Below are positions 1 to 8,607 of a stretch of DNA of 64,000 nucleotides, piece after piece. The position numbers and the translations under genes were made by a program. The number at the start of each line of letters is the position of its first letter. The first letter of the stretch is position 1. A model generated the notes under the pieces. The model had not been told where the DNA came from. It saw nothing but the letters and a program-made list of their open reading frames with translations, and searched no databases. Source of the stretch: Hyphomonas sediminis (GTDB taxonomy: Bacteria > Pseudomonadota > Alphaproteobacteria > Caulobacterales > Hyphomonadaceae); the NCBI RefSeq assembly GCF_019679475.1, contig NZ_JAIEZP010000001.1, forward strand, positions 2,232,001 to 2,296,000, given 5' to 3'.

Positions 1-2534
1 ACAATATCATTCTCCAAAATGCCGCCCGTCTCCGATACATAGGTGGCGCCCAGCGTAAGCCCCGATTGGGCGCTCCAGTCATTCAGGCTGAACCGGTCGC
101 TGGTGTAGGTCCCGTTGAGACTGGCGACCTGATCGGGAATGGTGCGCAGCGTGTACCCGTCGGCCAGGGAGGGGACATAGCCGGCATTGTTGAACGCGAA
201 GGTGCCTCCGTAGCCAAGCGCGCCGTCCACACCAAACTGGTCAGGTCGAACCTGGAGATACTCACCGCGGCGCACGCCGGGTTCGTCAACACGCGTCTCC
301 TGATCGGTCAGGGTGGCGGCAAAGGACAGATTGTCCGTCGCCAGCCAATGGGCCTCAAGTTCGACGCCTTTGGCGGTGGTGCCGTCCACATTGCCCATCT
401 GGTCGGTGCGGCGCCGGAACTGCTCGTAGTATGCCATGCCGCCGAAGAGGTTGCCGTTCAGAAGCGAGAATTTTGCGCCCACTTCCTTGAGCTCAGAGGG
501 TGAAATGAAGAGCTTGGCTGCGATGATGCCGGTGCTGAGGCCGCCGGTTTGCGTCGACTCAAGAGAGCGGGAATCGGCATAGGTTACATACGGGGTGATC
601 CCATACGGGGTTTCATACCTCAGGGCCGCCGACCAGCTGTGTGCGCCATCGGAATCTTCGACCCATTCGTTTGCGACCCCAAAAACCGTGCCGCCGGTAT
701 TGATCGCCTTGGCGTCATAATAATCGTATCGCCAGCCCAGGAGCATCGCGAGGCGGTGAAACCGGATGTCAGACACGCCGAACGCCGATTTTGAGGACCA
801 CTCCATGTCATACTCCGAATCCCACATCAGAGCGCCATCGCTGCCGCGCCGGACAGACATGATCTTGTCATTAGCCTGCGCGCCGACCGACAAATCCCGG
901 CGATCAGGCGCAATATAGCCCGACAAAAAAGTCTCATACTGTTTGGCGTCGTGATGGCGATAGCCAATCCCGAACACATTGTCCGTCGTCAGATGAGACC
1001 CGAGGGCGTACTTGAACCCATAGCTGGCGCGAAGCTCTTCTGCCTGCGCCTCATAGTCGGCTGCAAAGCCAAAACTGTTGAACCGCTGGTTTTCCATCCG
1101 GTCAATGAAGGCCTGCAGCTGAAACTTGCCGGTCTCGCCGACAGACCGCTCCAGGCCGGCATAGCCCGTCCAGGTGTTGGTGTCGTTGTAGTCGCCATCG
1201 GTCGCCAGAATCTGGCTGCCATCAAGCCGGGTGGTGCCCACGCCGGTATCCAGGGCGAACTCGGGACGGTTGGCCCCGCCATACTCGGCGATCTGCCGGA
1301 GATTGGAGGTTCCCCAATTTGTTCCCAGCACTGCGTCGATCTCTTCGAAACTCAGATAGCCATCGCCATCAATATCTTGCAGATCGGTGTCCCGCCCGGT
1401 GATGTACGTGCCCGTATCAATCAAGTCCTGCGTTACGCGGTTCCAGCCCGGCGTCTGAATACGCCCGGACTCTTCAAAATACATCGCGTTCAGCTCCATC
1501 GACCAGTCGTCGCTGAGGCGGCCGACATAGGTTCCCTGAAGGTTTGTGTGCTCTGGATTGATGTTGTTGTAATAAGAGCCGGAGTCCTCTCGCTCGCCAA
1601 ACAGGGCAAATCCGCCATCGCCCGCCGGAATGTAGAGCTCGCCCGAGATAACAGCCTTGTCATATGATCCCGTCGTAGCCGAGACCGAGCCGCCGAAGGT
1701 GTCGACGTAATCGCGGTCAACGCCTTTGGCCGTTTTCGGAATGAAATTCAGCAGACCCCCGACTTTGCCCGGGCCATAGATCGGAGAGGCTGGGCCGCGC
1801 AGGACTTCGACATAGGAGGCGGCCGCCAGGTTCGAAGAATAGTTCCCCCGGTTTTCGATACGCTTGAAGCCCTGGAAATAGGTGTCGGCCAGGGTGCCGC
1901 GGACATTCAAATTGCCCGGCACGCCAAAGAAGCTGGCGGTAAATGTTCCCGGTACGGCAGACAGAAGATCGTCAACGTCCTGCATACCATAGCGTTCAAT
2001 CGTGATGTCGCTTACCCGGCTTGCCGATCGCGGCGTCTCCAGAAGGGAGAGCGACAGGCCGGTAAGGGAGTCGGTGGCGCCCTTCTGAAGCTGATTGAGG
2101 GGATCGGCCCGGGTTCCGGTTACCGTAACGGTGTCCAGAACCGCCAGGTCGGACATGTCATTTTCCTGCGATCCCAAACGGGCATGATCGTCGGCAGGGG
2201 CGTTGCGCACAGCGCGGACGATGGAGATGGCGCCTTGCTCATTTACGCCATAGGTCAGCTGCGTGCCCTCGAGCAGGCGGGAGAGCGCCTCGCGCGGGGT
2301 CATGGTCCCCGACACCGTCTGGCTCCGGAGCCCGCTCGTCAACGCGCCTGGCGCGACAATCACAAGGCCGGACTGCGCTGCCAGCTCGTTGAGGGCCGCG
2401 TCCAGCGATTGGGATGGAATGCGGATTTCTTGTGCCTGTTCGCTGCTCGCCTGCGCAGATGCGGGCGCGCAAAGATATGCGGTTGCGGCCAGGCCGAGGA
2501 GGAGCGGCTGTAGGGAAAGAGGGGGCTTGGTCAT
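1..2534 (-). CDS. TonB-dependent receptor with N-terminal STN signalling domain (3' end beyond window)
   Basis: Outer-membrane receptor for TonB-driven uptake, probably of a ferric siderophore. The first ~844 residues are present and open to the window edge. A signal peptide ending near ASAQA is followed by an STN (secretin/TonB short N-terminal) domain at about residues 35-110, a TonB-box-like segment (LDTVTVTGTR), a plug domain (VEVLRGPASPIYGPG) and a long barrel. The STN domain marks transducing receptors that signal to a FecR-type protein, and fecR and a fecI-like gene lie directly upstream on the same strand. The ATG at 2534 has a GGGAGG-like sequence just upstream. An oddity is a canonical EF-hand calcium loop (DIDGDGYLSFEE, about residues 387-398) within the receptor. 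The substrate cannot be told from sequence. Confidence 0.93.
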   Translation of the reverse strand, partial: MTKPPLSLQPLLLGLAATAYLCAPASAQASSEQAQEIRIPSQSLDAALNELAAQSGLVIVAPGALTSGLRSQTVSGTMTPREALSRLLEGTQLTYGVNEQGAISIVRAVRNAPADDHARLGSQENDMSDLAVLDTVTVTGTRADPLNQLQKGATDSLTGLSLSLLETPRSASRVSDITIERYGMQDVDDLLSAVPGTFTASFFGVPGNLNVRGTLADTYFQGFKRIENRGNYSSNLAAASYVEVLRGPASPIYGPGKVGGLLNFIPKTAKGVDRDYVDTFGGSVSATTGSYDKAVISGELYIPAGDGGFALFGEREDSGSYYNNINPEHTNLQGTYVGRLSDDWSMELNAMYFEESGRIQTPGWNRVTQDLIDTGTYITGRDTDLQDIDGDGYLSFEEIDAVLGTNWGTSNLRQIAEYGGANRPEFALDTGVGTTRLDGSQILATDGDYNDTNTWTGYAGLERSVGETGKFQLQAFIDRMENQRFNSFGFAADYEAQAEELRASYGFKYALGSHLTTDNVFGIGYRHHDAKQYETFLSGYIAPDRRDLSVGAQANDKIMSVRRGSDGALMWDSEYDMEWSSKSAFGVSDIRFHRLAMLLGWRYDYYDAKAINTGGTVFGVANEWVEDSDGAHSWSAALRYETPYGITPYVTYADSRSLESTQTGGLSTGIIAAKLFISPSELKEVGAKFSLLNGNLFGGMAYYEQFRRRTDQMGNVDGTTAKGVELEAHWLATDNLSFAATLTDQETRVDEPGVRRGEYLQVRPDQFGVDGALGYGGTFAFNNAGYVPSLADGYTLRTIPDQVASLNGTYTSDRFSLNDWSAQSGLTLGATYVSETGGILENDI

Positions 2535-2665
2535 GGGAGGTTCCAAAGTCGGGAGGCAGAAACGCTGTCTGGTGACCGGCAACCTGTGTCCAGCCACTCC
2601 ATGCACCTCTGACGTTTCAGACAGGCGCGGCATTTCACTTGAACCGGCAATTTCACGAAAGCTTG

Positions 2666-3685
2666 TTACTTCTCGCCAGGAGGATGTCTCAGGATGATCT
2701 CTCCGGTGTCGGAGCGGACGATATCAAGGCCAAGGCTTGCGGCAATTGCGGGCACGGCGACGTCAATCTGATCGGTCCGAAATGTGGTCGTGACTTTCAA
2801 GTCGCGCAGGTCCGGTGACGCAAGATAGATCCCTCCACGGCGATAGCGGTTCACATCCAGGATCAGCTCGCCAAGTGACGCGTTGTTATAGACAAGGCGC
2901 TGATCGCGCCAGACGGCGATCCGTTCAGGATCGACGCGCGAGACTGTTACGCCCCCGCCGCGCGCCACCTTGGCGCGCTCGCCCGCGCCCAGACGCGCGC
3001 CAGACATACCTTGAACGGCAGACACCTGCACACGCCCCTCGCTGACACTCACTGTGCTCTGCCCGGGACGGTTGATGAGCTCGAACTGGGTGCCCAGAAC
3101 TTTTACCTGGAGCTCCTCGGTTTCAACCCAGAAAGGGCGGCCTGCATCCACCGCCACATGAAAGTATGCGTCCCCGTCCAGAAGCCGCGCATGGCGGCCG
3201 TGATCGGCGAATGCGACCGTCAGGCGGGAGCCGCCGGCGAGGGTTACTGCAGACCCATCTTCCAGAACAACCTGTCGCACCTCGCCCGTCGCGGTTTCAT
3301 ACAAAACCTCGGCTGGCGGGTCGATGCTGGCAAGCTCCGGGCGTCCGGGAAAGGAGAGGACGGGCAGGGAGACCCAAATGACCAGACAGGCGGCAGCAGC
3401 GCCAAGGAGTCCAGCGCTCCAGCGGGCCGCGTTGCGAGGCGCGGCGTGCGGTGTTGCGTCCCTGCTCGGCGCAGGTATCAGCACCGCGCCCGTCAAGGCC
3501 TCGGCATTGAGCGTTTCGCTCCAGTCCAGATCCCGCCAGATCGCAGCCAAATGCGAATAGGCATGCTGGTGCAAATCCGACCGCCCAAGCCAGCGATCAA
3601 ACCTCATCCTGTCTGCCGGGCACATCTCACCGCTCAGCTGCAACGCCAGCCATGCGCGCGCTTCCTGTTCGATCGCCCCGCTCAT
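2666..3685 (-). CDS. fecR: FecR-family anti-sigma / transmembrane signal transducer
   Basis: A 339-residue FecR homologue that should relay the receptor's signal across the inner membrane to the ECF sigma factor. The N-terminal cytoplasmic DUF4880-like segment (EARAWLALQLSGE, RFDRWLGRSDLHQHAY) is typical for binding FecI. It is followed by one membrane helix near residues 90-110 (LLGAAAACLVIWVSLPVL) and a periplasmic FecR domain with the characteristic DGSAVTLAGGSRLTV and VSEGRVQVS stretches. The C-terminal part resembles the STN-interacting region. Its ATG overlaps the sigma gene's stop by four bases (ATGA), so the two are translationally coupled. The receptor gene starts about 130 bp downstream. 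Confidence 0.95.
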   Translation of the reverse strand: MSGAIEQEARAWLALQLSGEMCPADRMRFDRWLGRSDLHQHAYSHLAAIWRDLDWSETLNAEALTGAVLIPAPSRDATPHAAPRNAARWSAGLLGAAAACLVIWVSLPVLSFPGRPELASIDPPAEVLYETATGEVRQVVLEDGSAVTLAGGSRLTVAFADHGRHARLLDGDAYFHVAVDAGRPFWVETEELQVKVLGTQFELINRPGQSTVSVSEGRVQVSAVQGMSGARLGAGERAKVARGGGVTVSRVDPERIAVWRDQRLVYNNASLGELILDVNRYRRGGIYLASPDLRDLKVTTTFRTDQIDVAVPAIAASLGLDIVRSDTGEIILRHPPGEK

Positions 3686-4288
3686 CTTTGGTCACCCCGC
3701 TCCCGCCCGTGCAGACGGGCTGAAAGCTGTTTTAAAGAGCGCTGAATACTGCGGCTGATGAAGGCCGGCGAGTGACCCGTTCGCGCGGAAATATCTGTAT
3801 AAGAGAGCCCCTCAATTCGGCTGAGAACGAGAATCTGACGCGCGGCGGGGGGGCAAGGATTGAATGGCCGTCTCGAGAAGCCGCGCGCGTTCGCGCTCAA
3901 GCATATAAGTCTCCGGAGTCGCCCGATCGATATCGAGGCCGAGCCCTTCGGCCGCTTGCAGGACAGAATGCTTGTGCCGGGCGCGTACCTGCAGCCGCCG
4001 AATTTCGTCGATCATCAAATTGCGGGCGAGCGCAAACAGAAACGCCGCCACATTGCCGACCGTCTCCCGGCTGTCTAACTCCAGAAACTTCAGGATTGCC
4101 GACTGGATGGCATCGTCAGGGTCCGGCGGCGGGGCGCCGAACCGTCTCACCAGCGCGTCGCGTATGCCTCCGGCATGTTCTCTCATCAATTGTGCTAAAC
4201 TCGCTGCTTGCGAGGTGGGCTGCGGCCGGGGGGCTGGCTTTCTCCTGACGAGAGGCGCCCCTTGTGTATTCCATTGCTCGAGATCCAT
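3682..4288 (-). pseudogene. FecI-like ECF sigma factor, split by a +1 frameshift in a C7 tract
   Basis: Two overlapping frames together encode a normal-length (~201 aa) FecI-type sigma factor. The first (4288 to about 3812) carries region 2 (DPDDAIQSAILKFLELD, FLFALARNLMIDEIRR). The second (up to 3682) carries region 4 (ARQILVLSRIEGLSYTDIS, the helix-turn-helix, and the RSIQRSLKQL end). The frames meet at a run of seven G on the plus strand (3847-3853, CCCCCCC in the gene). Removing one base restores a continuous LPPAARQILVLSRIEGLS. As written, the product lacks its -35 recognition domain. This may be a sequencing error, a true loss of function, slippage-based phase variation or recoding. The operon position upstream of fecR and a transducing receptor is the canonical FecIR arrangement. 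Confidence 0.82.
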
Positions 4289-4346
4289 GACGGCGCGCCT
4301 TCCTGACCTGTCCGCCTTGTAGCCGTCCCCTGGCTGTGTCGGTCAA

Positions 4347-4463
4347 TCAATGCTCTGTGTATGTCCTGTGAAGCTTGCGTGACGTCAGGGGCATTGCCTT
4401 ATCGACGGTTCCGGTCTCAGCGGCTTCGGCGAACCATGCGCTGTCGCGTTTCATCTTTTCCAT
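4347..4463 (-). CDS. possible 38-residue leader/small protein
   Basis: A short frame beginning MEKMKRDSAWFAEAAETG has a good ribosome site (GGAG, 8 nt before the ATG) and ends 58 nt before the sigma-factor start, on the same strand. It has no recognisable domain, no membrane helix and a mixed charge pattern. It could be a real small protein co-transcribed with the fecIR genes or a chance frame in the leader. The case rests only on the ribosome site and position. Confidence 0.25.
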   Translation of the reverse strand: MEKMKRDSAWFAEAAETGTVDKAMPLTSRKLHRTYTEH

Positions 4464-4524
4464 GGGCTTATCTCCACCAAACGCAGGACAAAGCGCATCG
4501 CTCGTCAGCGATCGAGAGCACGGA

Positions 4525-5934
4525 TTATGGCGGCGTCGCCAGCGACTGCGGATGCTGTTGTATCCCAGGATGAAAGCGTTTGGAGACAACGTCCCGTCCA
4601 GCGGAAATAGCCATATCCACTTGATCTGAAGGCAGGCTGAGCCGGGTAGGAATCTTGCCCAGCGCCGCGGCGCGCTCTGGCGCAAGGTCGGAGAAGCCGG
4701 TCATTTCGATTGTGAATGTCAGGTCGCGGCAGTTCCATCCGGGAGGCGCGCCCAGGTCAGTGGCTTCCGGCCCGGAGAGAGCGCAACGCCAGGCAATCGT
4801 TTCGTTCTGCCACTCCCGGAGCTTCCCGGCGAAGGCGTCATAAGCATTCATTTTGGCGGCATCAACGGTGTGGCCGGCAACGGCATCGATCAGGGTGATT
4901 CCGCCCGGCCCGCGTTGCGCGTTACCGCTCAGCTCGTCCTGTGTGCGTTCTGCGTTGACCACAATGATCCGCATACGTTTCAAGCGAACGGCGGCTTGTG
5001 GGGACAGGAGGGGGCCGTAAGGCAGCCTCGACGCCTCGTGCAGGATGCCTAGCCCGGCGAGGCCGAAATTATCCACCACGCCGCCGTCGAGCAGGTGCAG
5101 GTAGCGCGCGCTGGTTCCGGCATGGTATCGCGCCATCGTATTGGCGGTTGCCCGGCCAACTGCGGAGCTGGCCGGATCGTTCATGAGAGTTTCGGCCCAA
5201 TTGAGCTGGGCGTGCGCGCAGCTTTCAGGAAACGCCTCAAGCAGGACAGGCCGGATACCCAATGGATAGGCGGAGGCGGCCGCTACGGCGTCGGCTACCC
5301 GCACTTTCCCCAGATCGCTGCAAAGCGCGTCGAACCAGGGCGGCGCAAAGGCAAACGGCACGCCTCCACGCAAATCAGCAGCATTTAGTATGATGGGCGG
5401 CCCCTGAAATGCGTCGAGCCGGGCCCCCTTATAGACTTCGCGGTCCAGCCATTCGGCAATTTGGGTCGGTCCGTTAACGCCGCCTTGAAGGGCGCCGATC
5501 CAGTTGGCCGGCGATAAGAGACTCGTATGTGCCTGGCGCTGCCAGTTCTTGTCCAGCAGGGTTGCCCGGAAATCGCCGAGCCCATCGGGTCCGTACAGGC
5601 CGAACCAGCTCGCAGTCAACGTTCCTCCGGATACGGCGGTAATAAATGCGATATGGTTGATTTGCTTGCGTCCGTCCGACGCGTCCAGGTCCGCTAGTCC
5701 TTCAAGGACGCCGTATGAAAATGCCGCTGCGCGCGCGCCGCCGCCGGAAAAGGCGAGGCCAATGGCCTCTTCGCCCAGGGCGGGCACCGGTGTGGTGAGC
5801 GACCGTGTGTGCCCATGGATCAGCGGCGCGTTGATCGGGAGGGGCGGCAGGCTTGCGCAGGAGCCGGTCAGAACAATCGAAAACCAGGCGAGAAGCCCTG
5901 TGCGGAACAGCCGGGATGTCCGCCCGCGCTTCAT
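4525..5934 (-). CDS. patatin-like phospholipase, lipoprotein
   Basis: Predicted lipid acyl hydrolase of 469 residues anchored by an N-terminal lipobox (VLTGSCAS). The patatin oxyanion-hole motif GGGARAAAFSYG lies at about residues 64-75. The nucleophile elbow is AVSGGT (serine about residue 105; the first Gly of GxSxG is Ala, as in some relatives of this branch). The second half of the Ser-Asp dyad is DGGVVDNFG at about 282-290. No surface-layer or transport partner is nearby and the gene appears to be monocistronic. Patatin lipoproteins act on membrane phospholipids or neutral lipids, but the actual substrate is not evident. Confidence 0.9.
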   Translation of the reverse strand: MKRGRTSRLFRTGLLAWFSIVLTGSCASLPPLPINAPLIHGHTRSLTTPVPALGEEAIGLAFSGGGARAAAFSYGVLEGLADLDASDGRKQINHIAFITAVSGGTLTASWFGLYGPDGLGDFRATLLDKNWQRQAHTSLLSPANWIGALQGGVNGPTQIAEWLDREVYKGARLDAFQGPPIILNAADLRGGVPFAFAPPWFDALCSDLGKVRVADAVAAASAYPLGIRPVLLEAFPESCAHAQLNWAETLMNDPASSAVGRATANTMARYHAGTSARYLHLLDGGVVDNFGLAGLGILHEASRLPYGPLLSPQAAVRLKRMRIIVVNAERTQDELSGNAQRGPGGITLIDAVAGHTVDAAKMNAYDAFAGKLREWQNETIAWRCALSGPEATDLGAPPGWNCRDLTFTIEMTGFSDLAPERAAALGKIPTRLSLPSDQVDMAISAGRDVVSKRFHPGIQQHPQSLATPP

Positions 5935-6240
5935 GTCAGGCGCCCGCTCGGACGAGAAGTCCGCTCAACATCTGTATTCCGGACATGTCTCTGCACATGG
6001 CAACGTGATTCCAGCAGAACGTTTCCGCCGTGTACCGCTCTTTTTTCAAAAATAAACAGCTTACGGATCAGATGTGGAAATATTCACGCAGGTGATGTCA
6101 AACAGATGTCCGCAGCGAACTAGTGTGGCGATCCCGTGACGAAGGCGTGACGCTAATATTGCGTTTCGGTCCGTCCGCCAGCTTCGGACCGCGGGGGAAG
6201 GGCGAGACAAACCCTCATCGGAAAAAATGATTCGGAGCCA
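5935..6240. other. intergenic stretch without a gene
   Basis: About 300 bases between the patatin start and the SOS-type promoter hold no convincing reading frame. I see short AT-rich patches (around 6043-6056) that could carry the patatin promoter, and a GC-rich imperfect inverted repeat near 6168-6195 (CGGTCCGTCCGCC / CTTCGGACCGCGG). Nothing further can be assigned. Confidence 0.5.
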
Positions 6241-6275
6241 TTGACTAAAATCCGGAAAAAGAACATAAACGGAAC
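6241..6275 (+). promoter_or_regulatory. SOS-type promoter: LexA box overlapping -10
   Basis: TTGACT (6241-6246) and CATAAA (6264-6269) form a -35/-10 pair with a 17-nt spacer. A direct repeat GAAC-N7-GAAC occupies 6261-6275, overlapping the -10. GTTC-N7-GTTC (or its complement, as here) is the established LexA site of Alphaproteobacteria. The following small gene starts 30 nt downstream. Confidence 0.7.
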
Positions 6276-6305
6276 GTTAACTATGGTGAGGTTGGGAGAC
6301 AATAC

Positions 6306-6572
6306 ATGCGTGATTTTTCCGGTATTTCTGAGGAATTCCGCTCCTGGATCCGCGCTGGGATCACGCGCAACGCCAAATGGCTTCTGGTGTTCTCTGACAT
6401 GGTAGACTTTGTGGACTTCTGCGACTTCTGTGAGGATGACGCGGCGCTTGAGCTGGAAATCGCCGCAGATGAAGCACATGGCGACGAGGTTCGTCTCGTC
6501 GGCGTGTATAAACTTTGCGGCACCGAAGAAGAAATCATCGCACGTGTGCGCGGTAAGTGGGCGGTCGCTTAA
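6306..6572 (+). CDS. small hypothetical protein, probably SOS-regulated
   Basis: An 88-residue acidic protein with no family I recognise. It has a clear GGGAG ribosome site 8 nt before the ATG and sits directly behind a LexA-type promoter. Visible features are a hydrophobic, Phe/Asp-rich segment (LLVFSDMVDFVDFCDFCEDD, about residues 26-45) with a CxxC pair, then an acidic helix-like stretch and a C-terminal IIARVRGKWAVA. There is no signal peptide. The SOS promoter suggests a role in the DNA-damage response or in a resident mobile element. It is followed by a broken gene, so it may be the survivor of a degraded element. Confidence 0.6.
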   Translation: MRDFSGISEEFRSWIRAGITRNAKWLLVFSDMVDFVDFCDFCEDDAALELEIAADEAHGDEVRLVGVYKLCGTEEEIIARVRGKWAVA

Positions 6573-6735
6573 ACGACGATCACGCGCAGCGAAGACGCCG
6601 CGCTCGAATTCTGACGACCAGGGGGCTCCCGCCATATCGTGGATCTTGCCATGCTGCTTCTGGGCGGTAGGTGCTAGGTGACCGTTCATGCGAAACGCAC
6701 CGCCCCCCGCAGCCCATCAGCAGGCGATTCAGTAG
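6573..6735. other. short non-coding stretch before the gene remnant
   Basis: No supported gene or clear terminator. The sequence runs without a start codon into the remnant frame that follows. Confidence 0.4.
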
Positions 6736-6945
6736 GCGATCAAGGCGGATGCCCTCGACTGGTGCGGTAATCCTGCCCCCTCACGGGAATGGCTCTCCCG
6801 CCGCCACCAGCTGAGCGTGTCCTGTCTCCGCTCGCTCTTCTATGATGACGGGCAACGCTTCACGGATTTCATCGCCGGTGCCTGGGCCGCTGAGGAGCCA
6901 GGTCACGCTGCGCGTTGCCTTCATCCCATATGCATCGCTCATTGA
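6736..6945 (+). pseudogene. remnant reading frame with Cys/His pattern
   Basis: A 69-codon open stretch without a start codon is preceded in frame by a TAG at 6733-6735. The translation (LDWCGNPAPSREWLSRRHQL, then LFYDDGQRFTDFIAGAW, ARCLHPICIAH) has protein-like composition and spaced Cys/His residues that could be a metal-binding fold, but I do not recognise the family. It is probably the 3' part of a decayed gene belonging with the neighbouring small SOS gene. Confidence 0.35.
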
Positions 6946-7161
6946 AATATTGTTCGGTATTGGGTCTTCAAACCCCGTTTAGGGTATTTCTCCGCCCATC
7001 GCTGGGGGCTGACCCAGGTCGGGTTTCAACAGCAGGGGAGGCTTCGGGGCCGAAAACACCTGTTACATCAGCCTGTTGTCAGCTGCAGGAAACATGAGGG
7101 AAGCTGCGCCCACGCGCGTATTCCAGTTGAACAAGACGATACGCCGTATGAGAGGTAGCAA
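6946..7161. other. upstream region of the copper operon
   Basis: No gene seen. It contains GC-rich imperfect repeats (around 6979-7040) and must hold the promoter of the copper operon, but no clear -35/-10 pair or metal-regulator operator could be picked out by eye. Confidence 0.4.
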
Positions 7162-8607
7162 ATGACGACTTTCCCGCCGCGCCGGATATTGGCGCCCGGA
7201 TTGCTGGCGCTTGCGGCCACAGCCTGTGCCGGTGTGCCCTCCGACGCAGGTTTTTCGGAGATCAGCCAGAAGGTTGAGGCCCGCACGGGGGCTGCCCCGG
7301 TCTGGGCGCGTACCGAGACCGCCCGCGCCGAAGCTGCGGCAGCCGCTGAGCAGATCCTCGCTTCTCGCGTCGGCATGGATGAGGCCGTTGCGCTCGCCTT
7401 TCTCACCAGCCCGCGCTTGCAGGCAGAGCTCGAAGAGCTGGGGATTGCGCGCGCCGATCTTGTCACCGCGATCTTGCCGCCCAATCCTGTGATCGAGTTG
7501 TCGCGTCCGGCGCAGGGTAATACGCTGAAGTTGGGCGTTTCGGCCTCGCTGCTCGACATCATTTTCTGGCCGCAGCGCGCCCGCATCGGGCAGGCGGGCA
7601 TGCGGGCCGCGCAGGCAAACGCCGCGGCCAGCCTTGCGGACGCCGCCGCAGAAGTGCGCGCAGCCTATATCGATCACATCGCCGCGCGTCAGGCGCTCGA
7701 CCTCTACCAGCAGGCCGAAAGCGCCGGCAAGGCCGCCCAGCTTGCCGCTGAAGCCATGTTCGAGGCTGGCAACATCGCGCGCGTCGATCTTGACCGCCAG
7801 CGCCAGTTCGCCGCCCAGATGACAGCCGAGCGGATGAGCGCCGAGGCAGAAGTTCTGCCCACTCGGGAACATCTCATCGCCACGCTCGGCCTTTCGGCGG
7901 AGCAGGCGGAAAAGCTGCAACTGATCTCGCGCCTGCCGGTCCCTGCAGAGGCTCACATCAGCGCGAACCGGCTCATCGCTGCGGCGACGTCAGAGAGCCT
8001 GCAAGTCGAAGCCGCCGAAGCCGGCGTTCGCCAGGTGGCCGCCAGCCGCGGTGTGCGTAACGTCGAAGCGCTGCTGGGCGAGGTCGAATTTGGCGCAAGC
8101 TTTGAGCGGGACGGCAGCTGGTCAGATGAGTCCTACAGTCTCGGCCTGAGCCTTCCGGTCGACCTTGGCATCTCCGGGCGCCAGCGTGTGGCGTCGGAAA
8201 TGCGCCAGGCGATGGGAGGGCTGGCGCAGGCGAAGCTGGATAGCCTCGCCGATATCCGCTCAGCTTTGCACCAGGTCGAAAGCGCCCGCGCGCTTGCCCT
8301 GTTCCACCGCGATGTCTCACTGCCCGTTTCGGCGAACGTGTTCGACGGTGTCGTTCGGGATTTCAACGCGATGCAGATCGGCATGTTCGAGCTGCTGGAG
8401 GCGCGGCGCGACCGTGTGGACGCCGGGCGTGACTATTTGGAGGCGACCGCCGACTATTGGCGTGCGCGTGCTGAGCTGGAGCGCCATGTGCGCGTCAGCG
8501 ACTATGAAATGGCCGGTATGACGCATGGCGAAAGCCATCCGCCTGCGGAAAGTGATCCGGCAGAGCCGGAGGCTGGCGAGATGAAACATGAAGGGCACGA
8601 TCACTGA
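7162..8607 (+). CDS. TolC-family outer-membrane efflux lipoprotein (copper operon)
   Basis: Outer-membrane channel-like protein of 481 residues. A lipobox (LLALAATACAG) gives a lipid-anchored mature protein. The rest is the long alternating helical-hairpin repeat of the OEP/TolC family (for example RVGMDEAVALAFLTSPRLQAELEELGIARADL, about residues 67-98) with beta segments (GASFERDGSW, YSLGLSLPV). The C-terminal tail is His/Met-rich (MTHGESHPP, MKHEGHDH), which fits copper handling. Its stop overlaps the ATG of the multicopper oxidase (TGATG), so the genes are co-translated. No RND pump or adaptor accompanies it, so its inner-membrane partner is elsewhere or absent. Confidence 0.9.
   Translation: MTTFPPRRILAPGLLALAATACAGVPSDAGFSEISQKVEARTGAAPVWARTETARAEAAAAAEQILASRVGMDEAVALAFLTSPRLQAELEELGIARADLVTAILPPNPVIELSRPAQGNTLKLGVSASLLDIIFWPQRARIGQAGMRAAQANAAASLADAAAEVRAAYIDHIAARQALDLYQQAESAGKAAQLAAEAMFEAGNIARVDLDRQRQFAAQMTAERMSAEAEVLPTREHLIATLGLSAEQAEKLQLISRLPVPAEAHISANRLIAAATSESLQVEAAEAGVRQVAASRGVRNVEALLGEVEFGASFERDGSWSDESYSLGLSLPVDLGISGRQRVASEMRQAMGGLAQAKLDSLADIRSALHQVESARALALFHRDVSLPVSANVFDGVVRDFNAMQIGMFELLEARRDRVDAGRDYLEATADYWRARAELERHVRVSDYEMAGMTHGESHPPAESDPAEPEAGEMKHEGHDH

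Noticed and set aside
6960-7060. Possible tRNA remnant or attachment site (CAAACCCCG / GGGTTTCAAC)
   Set aside because: No cloverleaf could be folded by eye and no integrase lies in the window; left as unassigned repeats.
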